Source of the DNA: Beijerinckiaceae bacterium
GTDB taxonomy: Bacteria; Pseudomonadota; Alphaproteobacteria; Rhizobiales; Beijerinckiaceae
DNA length: 64,000 nucleotides
Direction: 5' to 3'
Assembly: GCA_947475995.1 (NCBI GenBank)
Contig: CANJNI010000003.1
Span: 62,001 to 126,000 of the forward strand
The translations under genes and the position numbers were made by a program. The notes beneath the pieces were generated by a model, which worked only from the letters and a program-made list of their open reading frames with translations, searched no databases and was not told the origin of the DNA. Numbering within the stretch: position 1 is the first letter of the stretch; each line of letters starts with the position of its first letter. Of this stretch, positions 55,350 through 63,810 are shown one piece after another.

Positions 55350-56122
55350 GCGGCCCGCTCCATCGTGCGCGTGAGTTCGAGGAAGATGTCTTCCAGCGAT
55401 GTGTTTTTCTGCCCGGCGAGTTCGCGCAGTTCGCCCAGCGTTCCTTCGGCGATCAGGCGGCCGTTGGCGATGATCCCGATACGATCGGCAAGGCGCTCGG
55501 CGACTTCCAGAATATGCGTGGTGAGGATGATGGACGCTCCGGCGCGGCAGCGCGCCACCAGCAGATCCTTCACCTGACGGGCGATGGCGGCGTCGAGGCC
55601 GGTGAGCGGTTCGTCGAGCATCAGGAGCTTCGGCTCGTGCACAAGGGCCCCCGCCAGCGCGACCTTCTGCTTCATGCCGCGCGAGAAGCCCTCGCAGAGT
55701 TCATGGCGATGCGGCCAGAGTTCGAGAACTTCCAGAAGCTCGATGGCGCTTTTTTGCGCGTGCGCCGGTTCGACGCCCCAGAGGCCGGCGACGAATTCCA
55801 GATATTCGAGCGGGTCCAGCTTGTCGTAGAGCATCGGCTCGTCCGGGAGCCATGCGGTGATGCGCTTGGCGGCGACCGGATCGCGGCGGGCGTCGACGCC
55901 GAAAATCTCGATGGAGCCTTCATCGGGCTGCAAGAGTCCGGCAACCATGCGGAGCGTTGTGGTTTTCCCGGCGCCGTTGGGGCCGAGCAGCGCGTAGAAC
56001 TCGCCAGCCTTCACGGTCAGGTCCAGTCCGTCCACGGCGGTCTTGGTGAAGGTCTTGCGCAGGCCCGCAAGGCGCAGGGCGGGCGTTTGATGGCCCGCGT
56101 CAAAAGATTGAAGTTCCGTCAT
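55346..56122 (-). CDS. ABC exporter ATP-binding protein
   Basis: A 258-residue ABC ATPase. Walker A is LLGPNGAGKTTTLRMVAGL near residues 46-64, the signature is CEGFSRGMKQKVALAGAL, Walker B is KLLMLDEPLTGLD, and the H-loop is TTHILEVAERL. It is of the type used with ABC-2 permeases. The stop overlaps the start of the permease gene by four bases, showing one translation unit. It lies divergent from the dienelactone hydrolase gene. Confidence 0.93.
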   Translation of the reverse strand: MTELQSFDAGHQTPALRLAGLRKTFTKTAVDGLDLTVKAGEFYALLGPNGAGKTTTLRMVAGLLQPDEGSIEIFGVDARRDPVAAKRITAWLPDEPMLYDKLDPLEYLEFVAGLWGVEPAHAQKSAIELLEVLELWPHRHELCEGFSRGMKQKVALAGALVHEPKLLMLDEPLTGLDAAIARQVKDLLVARCRAGASIILTTHILEVAERLADRIGIIANGRLIAEGTLGELRELAGQKNTSLEDIFLELTRTMERAA

Positions 56123-56301
56123 CCAAAGCCCCTGCCGCCGTTTGAGGACCCGATCCGCTCGGCCCTACGCTGACTGAAATGCTTTTCGGCGGGGTTAACT
56201 TGCGCGCTTCGCGAGACCCCTAGCGTCCCGGCTTCAAATGCTCTTTATATGCGGCCGGAGCCGGTCCCGGCTTGCCGCAATCCAATTCAGAAGAGGACCC
56301 T

Positions 56302-56967
56302 ATGGGAGAGAACATCACCCTCACCTGCGCCGACGGCGTGAAGATCAGCGCCTATGTGGCCAAGCCTGCCGGAGCCCCGAAGGGCGGCATGGTGGTCATC
56401 CAGGAGATTTTCGGCGTCAACCACCATATCCGCGCGGTGACGGATTTCTACGCCTCGCAGGGCTTCCTGGCAGTGGCCCCGGCCTTGTTCGACCGCGTGC
56501 AGCCCGGCATCGAGGTCGGGTATGAGGGTCCGGACCGCCAGAAGGGCATGGAGACCAAGGGCAAGGTCGACAATGCCAAGGCCGAGATCGACGTTCAGGC
56601 GGCGATCGACTACGCCAAGCAGGCCGGCAAGGTCGGCGTCGTCGGCTATTGCTGGGGCGGCACGCTCGCCTTCGTGGCGGCCACGAAGCTCGAAGGCGTG
56701 ACGGCGGCTGTCGGCTATTACGGCAGCGGCGTCGCCGCCATGTCGGACCAGAAGCCGAAGGCTCCAATCATCCTGCACTTCGGCGACAAGGATCAGTCGA
56801 TCCCGCTCATCGACGTCGAGAAGATCAAGAACGCCCGCCCCGACGTGCCGGTCTACGTCTATGCGGCCGGCCACGGCTTCAACTGCGACGAGCGCGGCAG
56901 CTACGACAAGGCGGCCGCCGAACTCGCCCGCAGCCGGACACTGGAATTCTTCGGCAAGTATTTCTGA
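56302..56967 (+). CDS. Dienelactone hydrolase family protein
   Basis: A 221-residue alpha/beta hydrolase. The nucleophile is Cys117 in GYCWGGTLAF; the acid is the Asp in HFGDKDQSIP and the base is the His in AAGHGFNCDERGSY. The N-terminus reads ENITLTCADGVKISAYVAKP. Family enzymes open dienelactones from chlorocatechol cleavage, but many hydrolyse other esters. ATG at 56302 follows GAGGA. A strong terminator follows, so it is a single-gene unit. An intradiol dioxygenase gene 4 kb downstream makes an aromatic-degradation role plausible. Confidence 0.9.
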   Translation: MGENITLTCADGVKISAYVAKPAGAPKGGMVVIQEIFGVNHHIRAVTDFYASQGFLAVAPALFDRVQPGIEVGYEGPDRQKGMETKGKVDNAKAEIDVQAAIDYAKQAGKVGVVGYCWGGTLAFVAATKLEGVTAAVGYYGSGVAAMSDQKPKAPIILHFGDKDQSIPLIDVEKIKNARPDVPVYVYAAGHGFNCDERGSYDKAAAELARSRTLEFFGKYF

Positions 56968-56986
56968 TCGCATTCCGCAAGGGATG

Positions 56987-57024
56987 AAAAATGCGGCAGG
57001 CCTTCGGGTTCTGCCGCATTTTTT
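56987..57024 (+). terminator. Intrinsic terminator after the dienelactone hydrolase gene
   Basis: AAAAATGCGGCAG pairs with CTGCCGCATTTTTT around a loop, and the right arm runs into a T tract. It ends the dienelactone hydrolase transcript before the Tct operon. Confidence 0.88.
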
Positions 57025-57112
57025 GTACTGTTTGTCGCAGCCGGAATTGCCAAGGGCCCTTCCGGGCCGATAACGTGGTTAAACGCGGGCTGGGCTTTTT
57101 GGGGGCTCCGAC

Positions 57113-57595
57113 ATGGCTAATCAGGACGAGCAGGCCGGCAGGGCCGGATCTGGAATCAGGGCGCAGCAGGATTTCGTGGCGGGCCTGTTTCTGGCTGTGA
57201 TCGCGCTGTTCGCCATCTGGCAGGCGTCGGACATGCCGCTCGGCACCTTGCGGGCGATGGGTCCGGGCATGCTGCCGCGCGCCGTCGCGGTGATGGTGGG
57301 GCTTGGAGGCGTGATCCTGATGGTGTCGTCCTTCCTGGAGGAAGGGCCGGCGCTGGAGCGCTTCCACTGGCGCGGCCCGCTCTTCATCCTCGGCGGCATC
57401 CTGCTTTTCGCGCTGACCATACGGACGGCGGGGCTGATCGTCGCCGGTCCGCTGTCAATGATCTTCGGCTCGCTGGCGAGCGACGAGTTCAACTGGAAGG
57501 AAGCCGCCATCTTCGCCGTGGCGCTGACGGCGATCTGCATCGTTTTGTTCAAATTCGCGCTCGGCCTGCCGATCCCCGTCATTGCGTTCATGTGA
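57113..57595 (+). CDS. tctB: Tripartite tricarboxylate transporter small membrane subunit TctB
   Basis: A 160-residue membrane protein with four helices (DFVAGLFLAVIALFAIWQAS, LPRAVAVMVGLGGVILMVSS, GPLFILGGILLFALTI, IFAVALTAICIVLFKFALGL), the TctB/DUF1468 pattern. It joins TctA to form the permease. ATG at 57113 opens MANQDEQAGR. TctA starts nine bases after the stop, so the genes are one operon. Confidence 0.92.
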   Translation: MANQDEQAGRAGSGIRAQQDFVAGLFLAVIALFAIWQASDMPLGTLRAMGPGMLPRAVAVMVGLGGVILMVSSFLEEGPALERFHWRGPLFILGGILLFALTIRTAGLIVAGPLSMIFGSLASDEFNWKEAAIFAVALTAICIVLFKFALGLPIPVIAFM

Positions 57596-57604
57596 GGCGC
57601 CCCG

Positions 57605-59104
57605 ATGGACATGTTCTCCAATCTGGCGCTTGGTTTTTCGGTCGCCCTGACTCTGAAAAACATCGCCCTGTGTTTCGCAGGCTGCTTCGTCGGCACGCTG
57701 ATCGGCGTGCTGCCGGGCGTCGGCCCCATCGCGACCATTGCGATGCTGCTGCCGATCACCTTCGGGCTTGATCCGACCGGCGCGCTCATCATGCTGGCGG
57801 GCATCTATTACGGCGCGCAATATGGCGGCTCCACGACCGCGATTCTGGTCAACCTGCCGGGCGAGGCCACCAGCGTGGTGACGACGCTCGACGGTCACCA
57901 GATGGCCAAGCAGGGCCGCGCGGGCGTGGCGCTCGGCATCGCGGCCATCGGATCGTTCTTCGCGGGCTGCGTGGCGACATTGCTGATCGCCGCGCTCGGC
58001 CTGCCGCTCACCCGGCTGGCGCAATTGTTCGGCCCGGCGGAATATTTCTCGCTGATGGTGATGGGCCTTGTCTTCGCGGTCGTGCTGGCGCGCGGGTCCA
58101 TCCTGAAAGCCATCTGCATGATCCTGCTCGGACTGATGCTGGCGCAGGTCGGCACGGACCTCGAAACCGGCCAGGAGCGCATGACGCTCGGGCTGATTTC
58201 GCTCTCCGACGGCATCGACTTCGCCGTTCTGGCCATGGGGATTTTCGGTTTCGCGGAAATCATCCGAAATCTGGAAAATCCCGAAACGCGCGACGTGGTG
58301 CGCGGCACGATCGGCCGCCTGCTGCCCGGCAAGGAAGATTTCCGCCAGTCATACATGCCCATCCTGCGCGGCACGTTCATCGGCTCGATCCTCGGCATCC
58401 TGCCCGGCAATGGCGCGGTGCTCGGGCCGTTCGCGGCCTATACGATGGAAAAAAGGCTCGCCAAGGACCCGAGCCGCTTCGGGCGCGGCGCCATCGAGGG
58501 CGTGGCCGGGCCGGAATCGGCCAATAACGCCGGCGCCCAGACCGCCTTCATTCCGCTGCTGACGCTGGGCATTCCGCCCAACGCCGTGATGGCCCTGATG
58601 GTCGGGGCGATGACGATCCACGGAATCATTCCGGGCCCGCAGGTGATGACCCGCAACCCGGAACTGTTCTGGGGCATGGTGGCCAGCATGTGGGTCGGGA
58701 ACCTGATGCTGGTGATCATCAACCTGCCGCTCGTCGGCATCTGGGTGAAACTGCTGAAAGTGCCTTACCGGCTGATGTTCCCGGCGATCCTGATCTTCTG
58801 CTGCATCGGCATCTATTCGATCAACAATTCGCCGTCGGACGTCATGTTCACGGCCTTCTTCGGCCTGTTCGGCTACATCGTCCTCAAGCTCGGCTTCGAG
58901 CCGGCCCCGATGCTGCTCGGCTTCGTTCTGGGCAAGCTGATGGAAGAAAAGCTGCGTCAGTCGCTGATCCTGTCGCGCGGCGACTTCATGACCTTTCTGG
59001 ATCGGCCGGTATCGGCGGTCCTGCTGGTGATTGCGGTCGCCATGCTGGTGCTGGCGCTGCTGCCGTCGATCCGCAAGAGCCGCGACGAGGTCTTTACGGA
59101 ATAG
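57605..59104 (+). CDS. tctA: Tripartite tricarboxylate transporter large permease TctA
   Basis: A 499-residue transporter with about 12 membrane helices. TctA landmarks are FVGTLIGVLPGVGPIATIAM, YGAQYGGSTTAILVNLPGEA, GNGAVLGPFAAYTMEKRLA, and the later segment GPESANNAGAQTAFIPLLTL followed by GIPPNAVMAL. It imports carboxylates by ion symport, using the TctC protein as external receptor. It follows tctB by nine bases and precedes tctC by 100 bases. The order tctB-tctA-tctC differs from the classical tctC-tctB-tctA. Confidence 0.95.
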   Translation: MDMFSNLALGFSVALTLKNIALCFAGCFVGTLIGVLPGVGPIATIAMLLPITFGLDPTGALIMLAGIYYGAQYGGSTTAILVNLPGEATSVVTTLDGHQMAKQGRAGVALGIAAIGSFFAGCVATLLIAALGLPLTRLAQLFGPAEYFSLMVMGLVFAVVLARGSILKAICMILLGLMLAQVGTDLETGQERMTLGLISLSDGIDFAVLAMGIFGFAEIIRNLENPETRDVVRGTIGRLLPGKEDFRQSYMPILRGTFIGSILGILPGNGAVLGPFAAYTMEKRLAKDPSRFGRGAIEGVAGPESANNAGAQTAFIPLLTLGIPPNAVMALMVGAMTIHGIIPGPQVMTRNPELFWGMVASMWVGNLMLVIINLPLVGIWVKLLKVPYRLMFPAILIFCCIGIYSINNSPSDVMFTAFFGLFGYIVLKLGFEPAPMLLGFVLGKLMEEKLRQSLILSRGDFMTFLDRPVSAVLLVIAVAMLVLALLPSIRKSRDEVFTE

Positions 59105-59204
59105 ACGAAAGTAACAGCTCCGGAGCCTTTGAAATCGTATATTGCTCAACTATCTAACGGGCTGTTCCGCGAAGGCGGGGCCCGCATTCGAGGGAGGTTT
59201 TTCT

Positions 59205-60179
59205 ATGAAGCGTCTTATTCTGGCCGCCGGTCTTGCTATCGGGTTGATGCAGGCTCCGGCGCAAGCCCAGACCTATCCCAACAAGCCGATCACCATGATC
59301 GTCCCCTTCGCGGCGGGCGGCCCGACCGACATCATCGCCCGGATCGTCGGCGAGCATATGTCGCGCACGCTCGGACAGCAGATCGTCATCGAGAACGTCG
59401 CCGGCGCGGGCGGCACCACCGGCATCACGCGCGCCTCGCAGGCGACGGCCGACGGGTACACGATCATGATGGGCCACATGGGCACGCATGGAGCGGCTCC
59501 GGCGCTGTATCCGAACCTCAAGTATGACCCGACGAAGGATTTCGCGCCGGTCGGTCTTGCGGCCGGCACGCCGATCCTGATCGTCGCCAAGAAGACGCTT
59601 CCGGCCAAGGACCTGAAGGAATTCAACACCTGGCTGAAGGCGACCGGAGACAAGGCCAATCAGGCCCATGCGGGCGTGGGCGCGGTGTCGCACATGACCG
59701 GCATCTTCTACAATTCGCTGGTGGGCGTGAAGCCGACCTTCGTGCCCTACACCGGCACCGGTCCGGCCCTGAACGACCTCGTTTCGGGCCAGGTCGACTA
59801 CATGGCCGACCAGATCGTCAACGTCGTCGAGCAGATCAAGGGCGGCGCCATCAAGGCCTACGCCATTGCGACCCCGGAACGCTCCCCGGCCTTGCCGGAT
59901 GTCCCGACCGCCAAGGAACAGGGCATGCCGGAATTCGAGGTGAGTGCGTGGAACGCGATCTTCGCGCCGAAGAACACGCCTGCGGATGTTGTGACCAAGC
60001 TGGCCGGCGCGCTCGACAAGGCGCTCGATGACGAAGCCACCCGCAAGCGCCTGCTCGACCTCGGCGGCATCATCCCCGACAAGGCTGGCCGCACCCCGGA
60101 CGCACTGCAGAAGCTCGTTGTGGCCGAAGTGGCGCGCTGGACGCCGGTGCTCAAGGCCGCCATGGCGACCGCGAAGTAA
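59205..60179 (+). CDS. tctC: Tripartite tricarboxylate transporter binding protein TctC
   Basis: A 324-residue periplasmic receptor with a signal peptide (residues 1-22, ending PAQA-Q). Bug/TctC loops are ITMIVPFAAGGPTDIIARIV and ENVAGAGGTTGITRASQAT. It is the receptor for the permease encoded just upstream. ATG at 59205 follows GAGGGAGG. A strong terminator follows the stop. The ligand is unknown; neighbouring genes suggest an aromatic or aliphatic di- or tricarboxylate. Confidence 0.94.
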   Translation: MKRLILAAGLAIGLMQAPAQAQTYPNKPITMIVPFAAGGPTDIIARIVGEHMSRTLGQQIVIENVAGAGGTTGITRASQATADGYTIMMGHMGTHGAAPALYPNLKYDPTKDFAPVGLAAGTPILIVAKKTLPAKDLKEFNTWLKATGDKANQAHAGVGAVSHMTGIFYNSLVGVKPTFVPYTGTGPALNDLVSGQVDYMADQIVNVVEQIKGGAIKAYAIATPERSPALPDVPTAKEQGMPEFEVSAWNAIFAPKNTPADVVTKLAGALDKALDDEATRKRLLDLGGIIPDKAGRTPDALQKLVVAEVARWTPVLKAAMATAK

Positions 60180-60201
60180 GATCAACGTTTCGAGCTTGAT
60201 G

Positions 60202-60227
60202 AACGGCGGGCTCTGGCCCGCCGTTTT
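60202..60227 (+). terminator. Intrinsic terminator after tctC
   Basis: AACGGCGGG and CCCGCCGTT form a nine-pair stem with a six-base loop, followed by a T tract. It closes the tctB-tctA-tctC operon. Confidence 0.88.
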
Positions 60228-60259
60228 TCGTTGGGCTACAGGGAATGCGGAGGCCGCAC

Positions 60260-61147
60260 ATGATCATCGCCAATCACGAGCAACTGACCGAGGCGGTGAT
60301 CGCCACCATGGAGCGCACGCCAGACCCGCGCCTGCGCGAAATCATGACGTCGCTCGCCACCCACTTGCACGCTTTCGTGCGCGAGACGCGGCTCACCGAG
60401 CGCGAATGGGAGAAGGCGATTTCGAGCGTGGTGCGGCTCGGGCAACTCACCAACGATACGCACAATGAAGCAGTGCTGATGGCCGGATCGCTCGGCCTGT
60501 CGCAGCTCATCTGCCTGCTCAACAATGGCGACAACGGACAATCGGAAACTGCCGCGAATCTGCTCGGCCCGTTCTGGCGGATGCATTCGCCGGTGACGGC
60601 CAATGGCGGATCGCTGCTGCGATCGCCTACACCGGGGCCTGCGCTTTTTGTGAATGCAGTGGTGATCGACAAACACGGCGCGCCGGTCGCGGGCGCAGAA
60701 GTCGATGTCTGGCATTCCTCGACCGTCGGGCTTTACGAGCAGCAGGACCCCCAGCAGGCGGACATGAATCTGCGCGGCAAATTCACCACCGACGAGCAGG
60801 GACGCTTCTGGTTCCGCAGCGTGAAGCCCGCCGGTTATCCGCTGCCGGTCGATGGCGTCGTGGGCGAGCTGCTGAAGGCCCAGAACCGCCAGCACTATCG
60901 GCCCGCACACCTGCACACGCTGATCTACAAGCCCGGCATGAAGACGCTCATTTCGCAGATCTACGTCAATGACGATCCGTTGCTGGAGGTCGACCCGCAG
61001 TTCGGGGTGACGCGCAGGCTGGTGGGCGATTTCGTGCGCCACGATGAGCCGGGGCCGGAGGGCGTCGAAGCGCCGTGGTACTCGCTCGACTATCGCTTCG
61101 TGATGGAAGAAGGCGAGACCAGACTGCCGCGACCGCCGATCAAGTGA
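60260..61147 (+). CDS. Intradiol ring-cleavage dioxygenase (catechol/hydroxyquinol 1,2-type)
   Basis: A 295-residue non-heme Fe(III) enzyme that cleaves catechol-type rings between the hydroxyls. The N-terminal dimerisation helices (LREIMTSLATHLHAFVRETR) and the catalytic domain (AETAANLLGPFWRMHSP-like SETAANLLGPFWRMHSP; VDVWHSSTVGLYEQQDP) are present. Iron ligands are the Tyr in GLYEQQ, the Tyr in AGYPLP and the histidines in HYRPAHLHTLIY. The overall pattern is nearer hydroxyquinol/catechol 1,2-dioxygenases than protocatechuate 3,4-dioxygenase. ATG at 60260 follows GGAGG. It lies after the Tct operon but behind a terminator, so it is transcribed separately. Confidence 0.9.
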   Translation: MIIANHEQLTEAVIATMERTPDPRLREIMTSLATHLHAFVRETRLTEREWEKAISSVVRLGQLTNDTHNEAVLMAGSLGLSQLICLLNNGDNGQSETAANLLGPFWRMHSPVTANGGSLLRSPTPGPALFVNAVVIDKHGAPVAGAEVDVWHSSTVGLYEQQDPQQADMNLRGKFTTDEQGRFWFRSVKPAGYPLPVDGVVGELLKAQNRQHYRPAHLHTLIYKPGMKTLISQIYVNDDPLLEVDPQFGVTRRLVGDFVRHDEPGPEGVEAPWYSLDYRFVMEEGETRLPRPPIK

Positions 61148-61157
61148 GGCAGGGCTT

Positions 61158-61289
61158 CCTCTCCCCGTTTACGGGGAGAGGGTTGGGGTGAGGGGCAGGT
61201 CGAAGGAGCAGAACCTTTGGCGCTGCGTGTCACTCGCGACTGGCCCCTCACCCCAGCCCTCTCCCCACGGCAACGCCGCGGGGAGAGGG
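61158..61289. repeat. Composite intergenic repeat, family B, copy 2
   Basis: CCTCTCCCCGTTTACGGGGA hairpin with GGTGAGGGGC, about 60 bases, then GGCCCCTCACCCCAGCCCTC and a second CCCC/GGGG hairpin ending GGGGAGAGGG. The two halves are inverted, like the copy at 41317-41430. It lies between the convergent dioxygenase and OppF-type genes. Confidence 0.8.
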
Positions 61290-61298
61290 AGGAGTCAT

Positions 61299-62261
61299 TT
61301 ACGCGAAATGACAAGCAGCGCTATGCGCCTCGCCCACCTTCTTCTCCGGCGGATCGATCTCGCGACAGATGTCCGCCGCCATCGGGCAGCGACTGGCGAA
61401 ACGACAGCCTTTCGGCAAAGCAATCGCTGAGGGCACCTCGCCCTGAATGATCGCAGCGGCGCGCGCCGCGACCGGATCGGGCGGCAGCGACGCGCCGATG
61501 AGCGCGCGCGTATAGGGATGCGCACGGCGCGAAAACACCTGTTCGGTCGGCCCCTGCTCAACGATGCGGCCGAGATACATGACGCCGACGCGATCGCTGG
61601 CCTGCCGGACGATGCCCAGATTATGAGCGATGAACAGGTAGGCCAGATGATGCTTGTGTTGCAGGTCCTGCAGCAAGTTCATCACCTGCGCCTGAATGGA
61701 CACATCGAGGGCCGACACCGCTTCATCCAGCACGATCAGCGATGGCTTGAGCACAAGCGCGCGCGCAATCGCGATGCGCTGGCGCTGGCCGCCTGAAAAC
61801 TCGTGCGGGAAACGGTCGATGGCGTTCTCCGACAAGCCCACTTCGCGCAGCGCGTCCATTGCGGCTGTGCGCGCCGCCTCCTTCGTGACATTGCGGTTGA
61901 TGACGAGCGGCTCGGTCACGATGGTGGAGACGCGGTGGCGCGGATTGAGCGAACTTGTGGGGTCCTGAAACACCGCCTGCACGTTCGCCCGGAACTCGCG
62001 CTGTTCTTCGTCGGTCATCGCGAAGGCGTTGCGTCCCCGGAAAGCGATCTCGCCACCGGTCGGCACGTCGAGGCGCAACGCCAGTTTCGCAATCGTGGTC
62101 TTGCCGCAGCCGGATTCGCCGACGAGCGCGAAGGTCTTGCCGGGCTCTACCTGAAACGAGACGCCGTCGACAGCGCGCACATAGGCGAAAGCCTTGCGGC
62201 GCAGCACCCCTTTGGCAACCGGGAAATAACGCTCGACATTGTTGAAGGTGAGCAGGCTCAT
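61299..62261 (-). CDS. Oligopeptide/dipeptide ABC transporter ATPase, OppF/DppF type
   Basis: A 320-residue ATPase. Walker A is ALVGESGCGKTTIAKL, the Q-loop lies in QAVFQDPTSSLNPR, the signature is EFSGGQRQRIAIARAL, Walker B is LIVLDEAVSALD, and the C-terminus has the OppF-type cysteine motif CRFASRCPMAADIC, which binds an iron-sulfur cluster in relatives. ATG at 62261 opens MSLLTFNNVERYFPV; the longer frame is a shadow over the partner gene. It follows the OppD-type gene by four bases. No permease or binding protein gene is adjacent. Confidence 0.93.
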   Translation of the reverse strand: MSLLTFNNVERYFPVAKGVLRRKAFAYVRAVDGVSFQVEPGKTFALVGESGCGKTTIAKLALRLDVPTGGEIAFRGRNAFAMTDEEQREFRANVQAVFQDPTSSLNPRHRVSTIVTEPLVINRNVTKEAARTAAMDALREVGLSENAIDRFPHEFSGGQRQRIAIARALVLKPSLIVLDEAVSALDVSIQAQVMNLLQDLQHKHHLAYLFIAHNLGIVRQASDRVGVMYLGRIVEQGPTEQVFSRRAHPYTRALIGASLPPDPVAARAAAIIQGEVPSAIALPKGCRFASRCPMAADICREIDPPEKKVGEAHSAACHFA

Positions 62262-62265
62262 GGGA

Positions 62266-63231
62266 TCAATCCGGATGCCAGCAGGCCACGGCGTGGCGCG
62301 CGTCGCTCGCTTCGAGCGGCGGACGCTCCACGTTGCAGCGCTCGTCTGCGCGCGCGCAACGCGGCGCGAACGGACAACCGGGCGGCAGGCGATGCAATTC
62401 GGGCGGCTGGCCCGGAATGGCGGTGAGTTTGCCGGCAGGCTTGCTGGCGTCCGGAATCGAAGCCAGCAGGCCTTGCGTGTAGGGATGGCGCGGCCGCGCG
62501 AAGATATCGTCCACCTTCGCAAGCTCGACGATGCGGCCCGCATACATGACGGCGGCGCGATGACAGAGCCGCGCCACGACGCCGAAATCATGCGTGATGA
62601 AGATGATCGCCAGCCCGGTGCGCTCCTGCAATTCCTGCAGCAGCGTCAGATATTGAAGCTGGATCGTCGCATCGAGCGCGCTCGTCGGCTCGTCCGCAAT
62701 GAGAAGCTTGGGCTCGCAGGATATGCCGATGGCGCCCACGACGCGCTGACGCATGCCGCCGGACAATTGATGCGGCCAAGCATTCAGGCGCGCTTCGGGC
62801 GAGGGAATCCGCATGGCGCGCAAAAGGCCCAGCACCTTTTCGCGCAGCGGCGCGCCCCGCAACCCGCGATGCACCATCAGGCCCTCGCCCACCTGATCGC
62901 CGATGCGGAACATGGGGTTGAGCGAGGCCATCGGATCTTGCAGCACCATGGCGAGTTTGGTGCCGCGAATTTCGCGCAGCTCGTCCTGCGACTTGGGGAC
63001 CAGATCCTCGCCGTCGAACACGATCTGCCCGCCGGCGATGCGGCCAGCCGGTTTGGGGACGAGGCCCACGATCGACATGGCGGTGATGCTCTTGCCCGAG
63101 CCGGACTCGCCCACGATGCCGAGCGTCTCGCCCTCATCGAGATCGAAGCTGACGCCGTCAACAGCCTTCAGCACGCCCCAGCGCGTGTCGAAATGCGTTT
63201 GCAGATTGCGGACTTCGAGCAGGCGGGCCAT
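62266..63231 (-). CDS. Oligopeptide/dipeptide ABC transporter ATPase, OppD/DppD type
   Basis: A 321-residue ATPase. Walker A is GIVGESGSGKSITAMSIVGL, the Q-loop lies in AMVLQDPMASLNPMF, the signature is QLSGGMRQRVVGAIG, Walker B is KLLIADEPTSALDATIQ, and the C-terminal motif is CPFAPRCARADERC. It pairs with the OppF-type protein encoded four bases downstream. The upstream neighbour is a divergent rhodanese gene, so the pair lacks its own permease genes here. Confidence 0.93.
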   Translation of the reverse strand: MARLLEVRNLQTHFDTRWGVLKAVDGVSFDLDEGETLGIVGESGSGKSITAMSIVGLVPKPAGRIAGGQIVFDGEDLVPKSQDELREIRGTKLAMVLQDPMASLNPMFRIGDQVGEGLMVHRGLRGAPLREKVLGLLRAMRIPSPEARLNAWPHQLSGGMRQRVVGAIGISCEPKLLIADEPTSALDATIQLQYLTLLQELQERTGLAIIFITHDFGVVARLCHRAAVMYAGRIVELAKVDDIFARPRHPYTQGLLASIPDASKPAGKLTAIPGQPPELHRLPPGCPFAPRCARADERCNVERPPLEASDARHAVACWHPD

Positions 63232-63348
63232 TCATCCCCCGGAGGCAGACTCATGTTTGCTATGGCTCTGCGCGCGATGCAAGCGCGGGTTGCGAAGCCT
63301 TTGCGCCGCGCCTATCGTGATGCAAATCCGCCGCTTTCCGGGACCGCC

Positions 63349-63753
63349 ATGCCGCAAAACATCACCCGCCACGTTCTCGATATGGTGGCCGAAGCCAATT
63401 CCGAAGTGAAGGTGCTGACGCAGGAGGAGGCGCGCGCCCTGCACGGTCGCGAGGATGTCGAATTCATCGACCTGCGGGACATTCGCGAACTGGCCAAGAC
63501 GGGTCGCATTCCGGGGGCGCATCACATTCCACGCGGCATGCTGGAATTCTGGATCGATCCCAAAAGTCCCTATCACAAGCCGCTGTTCGATCAGGACAAG
63601 ACCTACGTGTTCTACTGCGCGGGCGGGTGGCGGTCGGCGCTCTCGGCAAAGACCGCGCAGGACATGGGCCTCAAGCCCGTGGCGCATATCGACGGCGGCT
63701 TCGGCGAATGGCAGAAGCGCGGCTATCCGGTGGAACCGCCCCGCAAGGAGTGA
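63349..63753 (+). CDS. Rhodanese-like domain protein
   Basis: A 134-residue single-domain sulfurtransferase-like protein. The domain runs from VKVLTQEEARALHGREDVEF to the end. The active-site cysteine is Cys90 in VFYCAGGWRSALSA, with the usual DLRDIRELAKTGRIPGAHHI and HIDGGFGEWQKRGYPVE. Such proteins carry sulfane sulfur or act in thiol chemistry. ATG at 63349 opens MPQNITRHVL; ATG at 63253 would add a basic stretch of 32 residues. It diverges from the OppD-type gene. Confidence 0.88.
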   Translation: MPQNITRHVLDMVAEANSEVKVLTQEEARALHGREDVEFIDLRDIRELAKTGRIPGAHHIPRGMLEFWIDPKSPYHKPLFDQDKTYVFYCAGGWRSALSAKTAQDMGLKPVAHIDGGFGEWQKRGYPVEPPRKE

Positions 63754-63810
63754 CGCTGGCGCGCCGCCGCATAGGTTGCTAAACAAACACAATACTCTTT
63801 GGGGGGATTT

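Noticed and set aside
62239-63348. Upstream extension of the rhodanese frame to over 500 codons
   Set aside because: It is antisense to the OppD-type ATPase gene; the rhodanese domain needs only the part from 63349.
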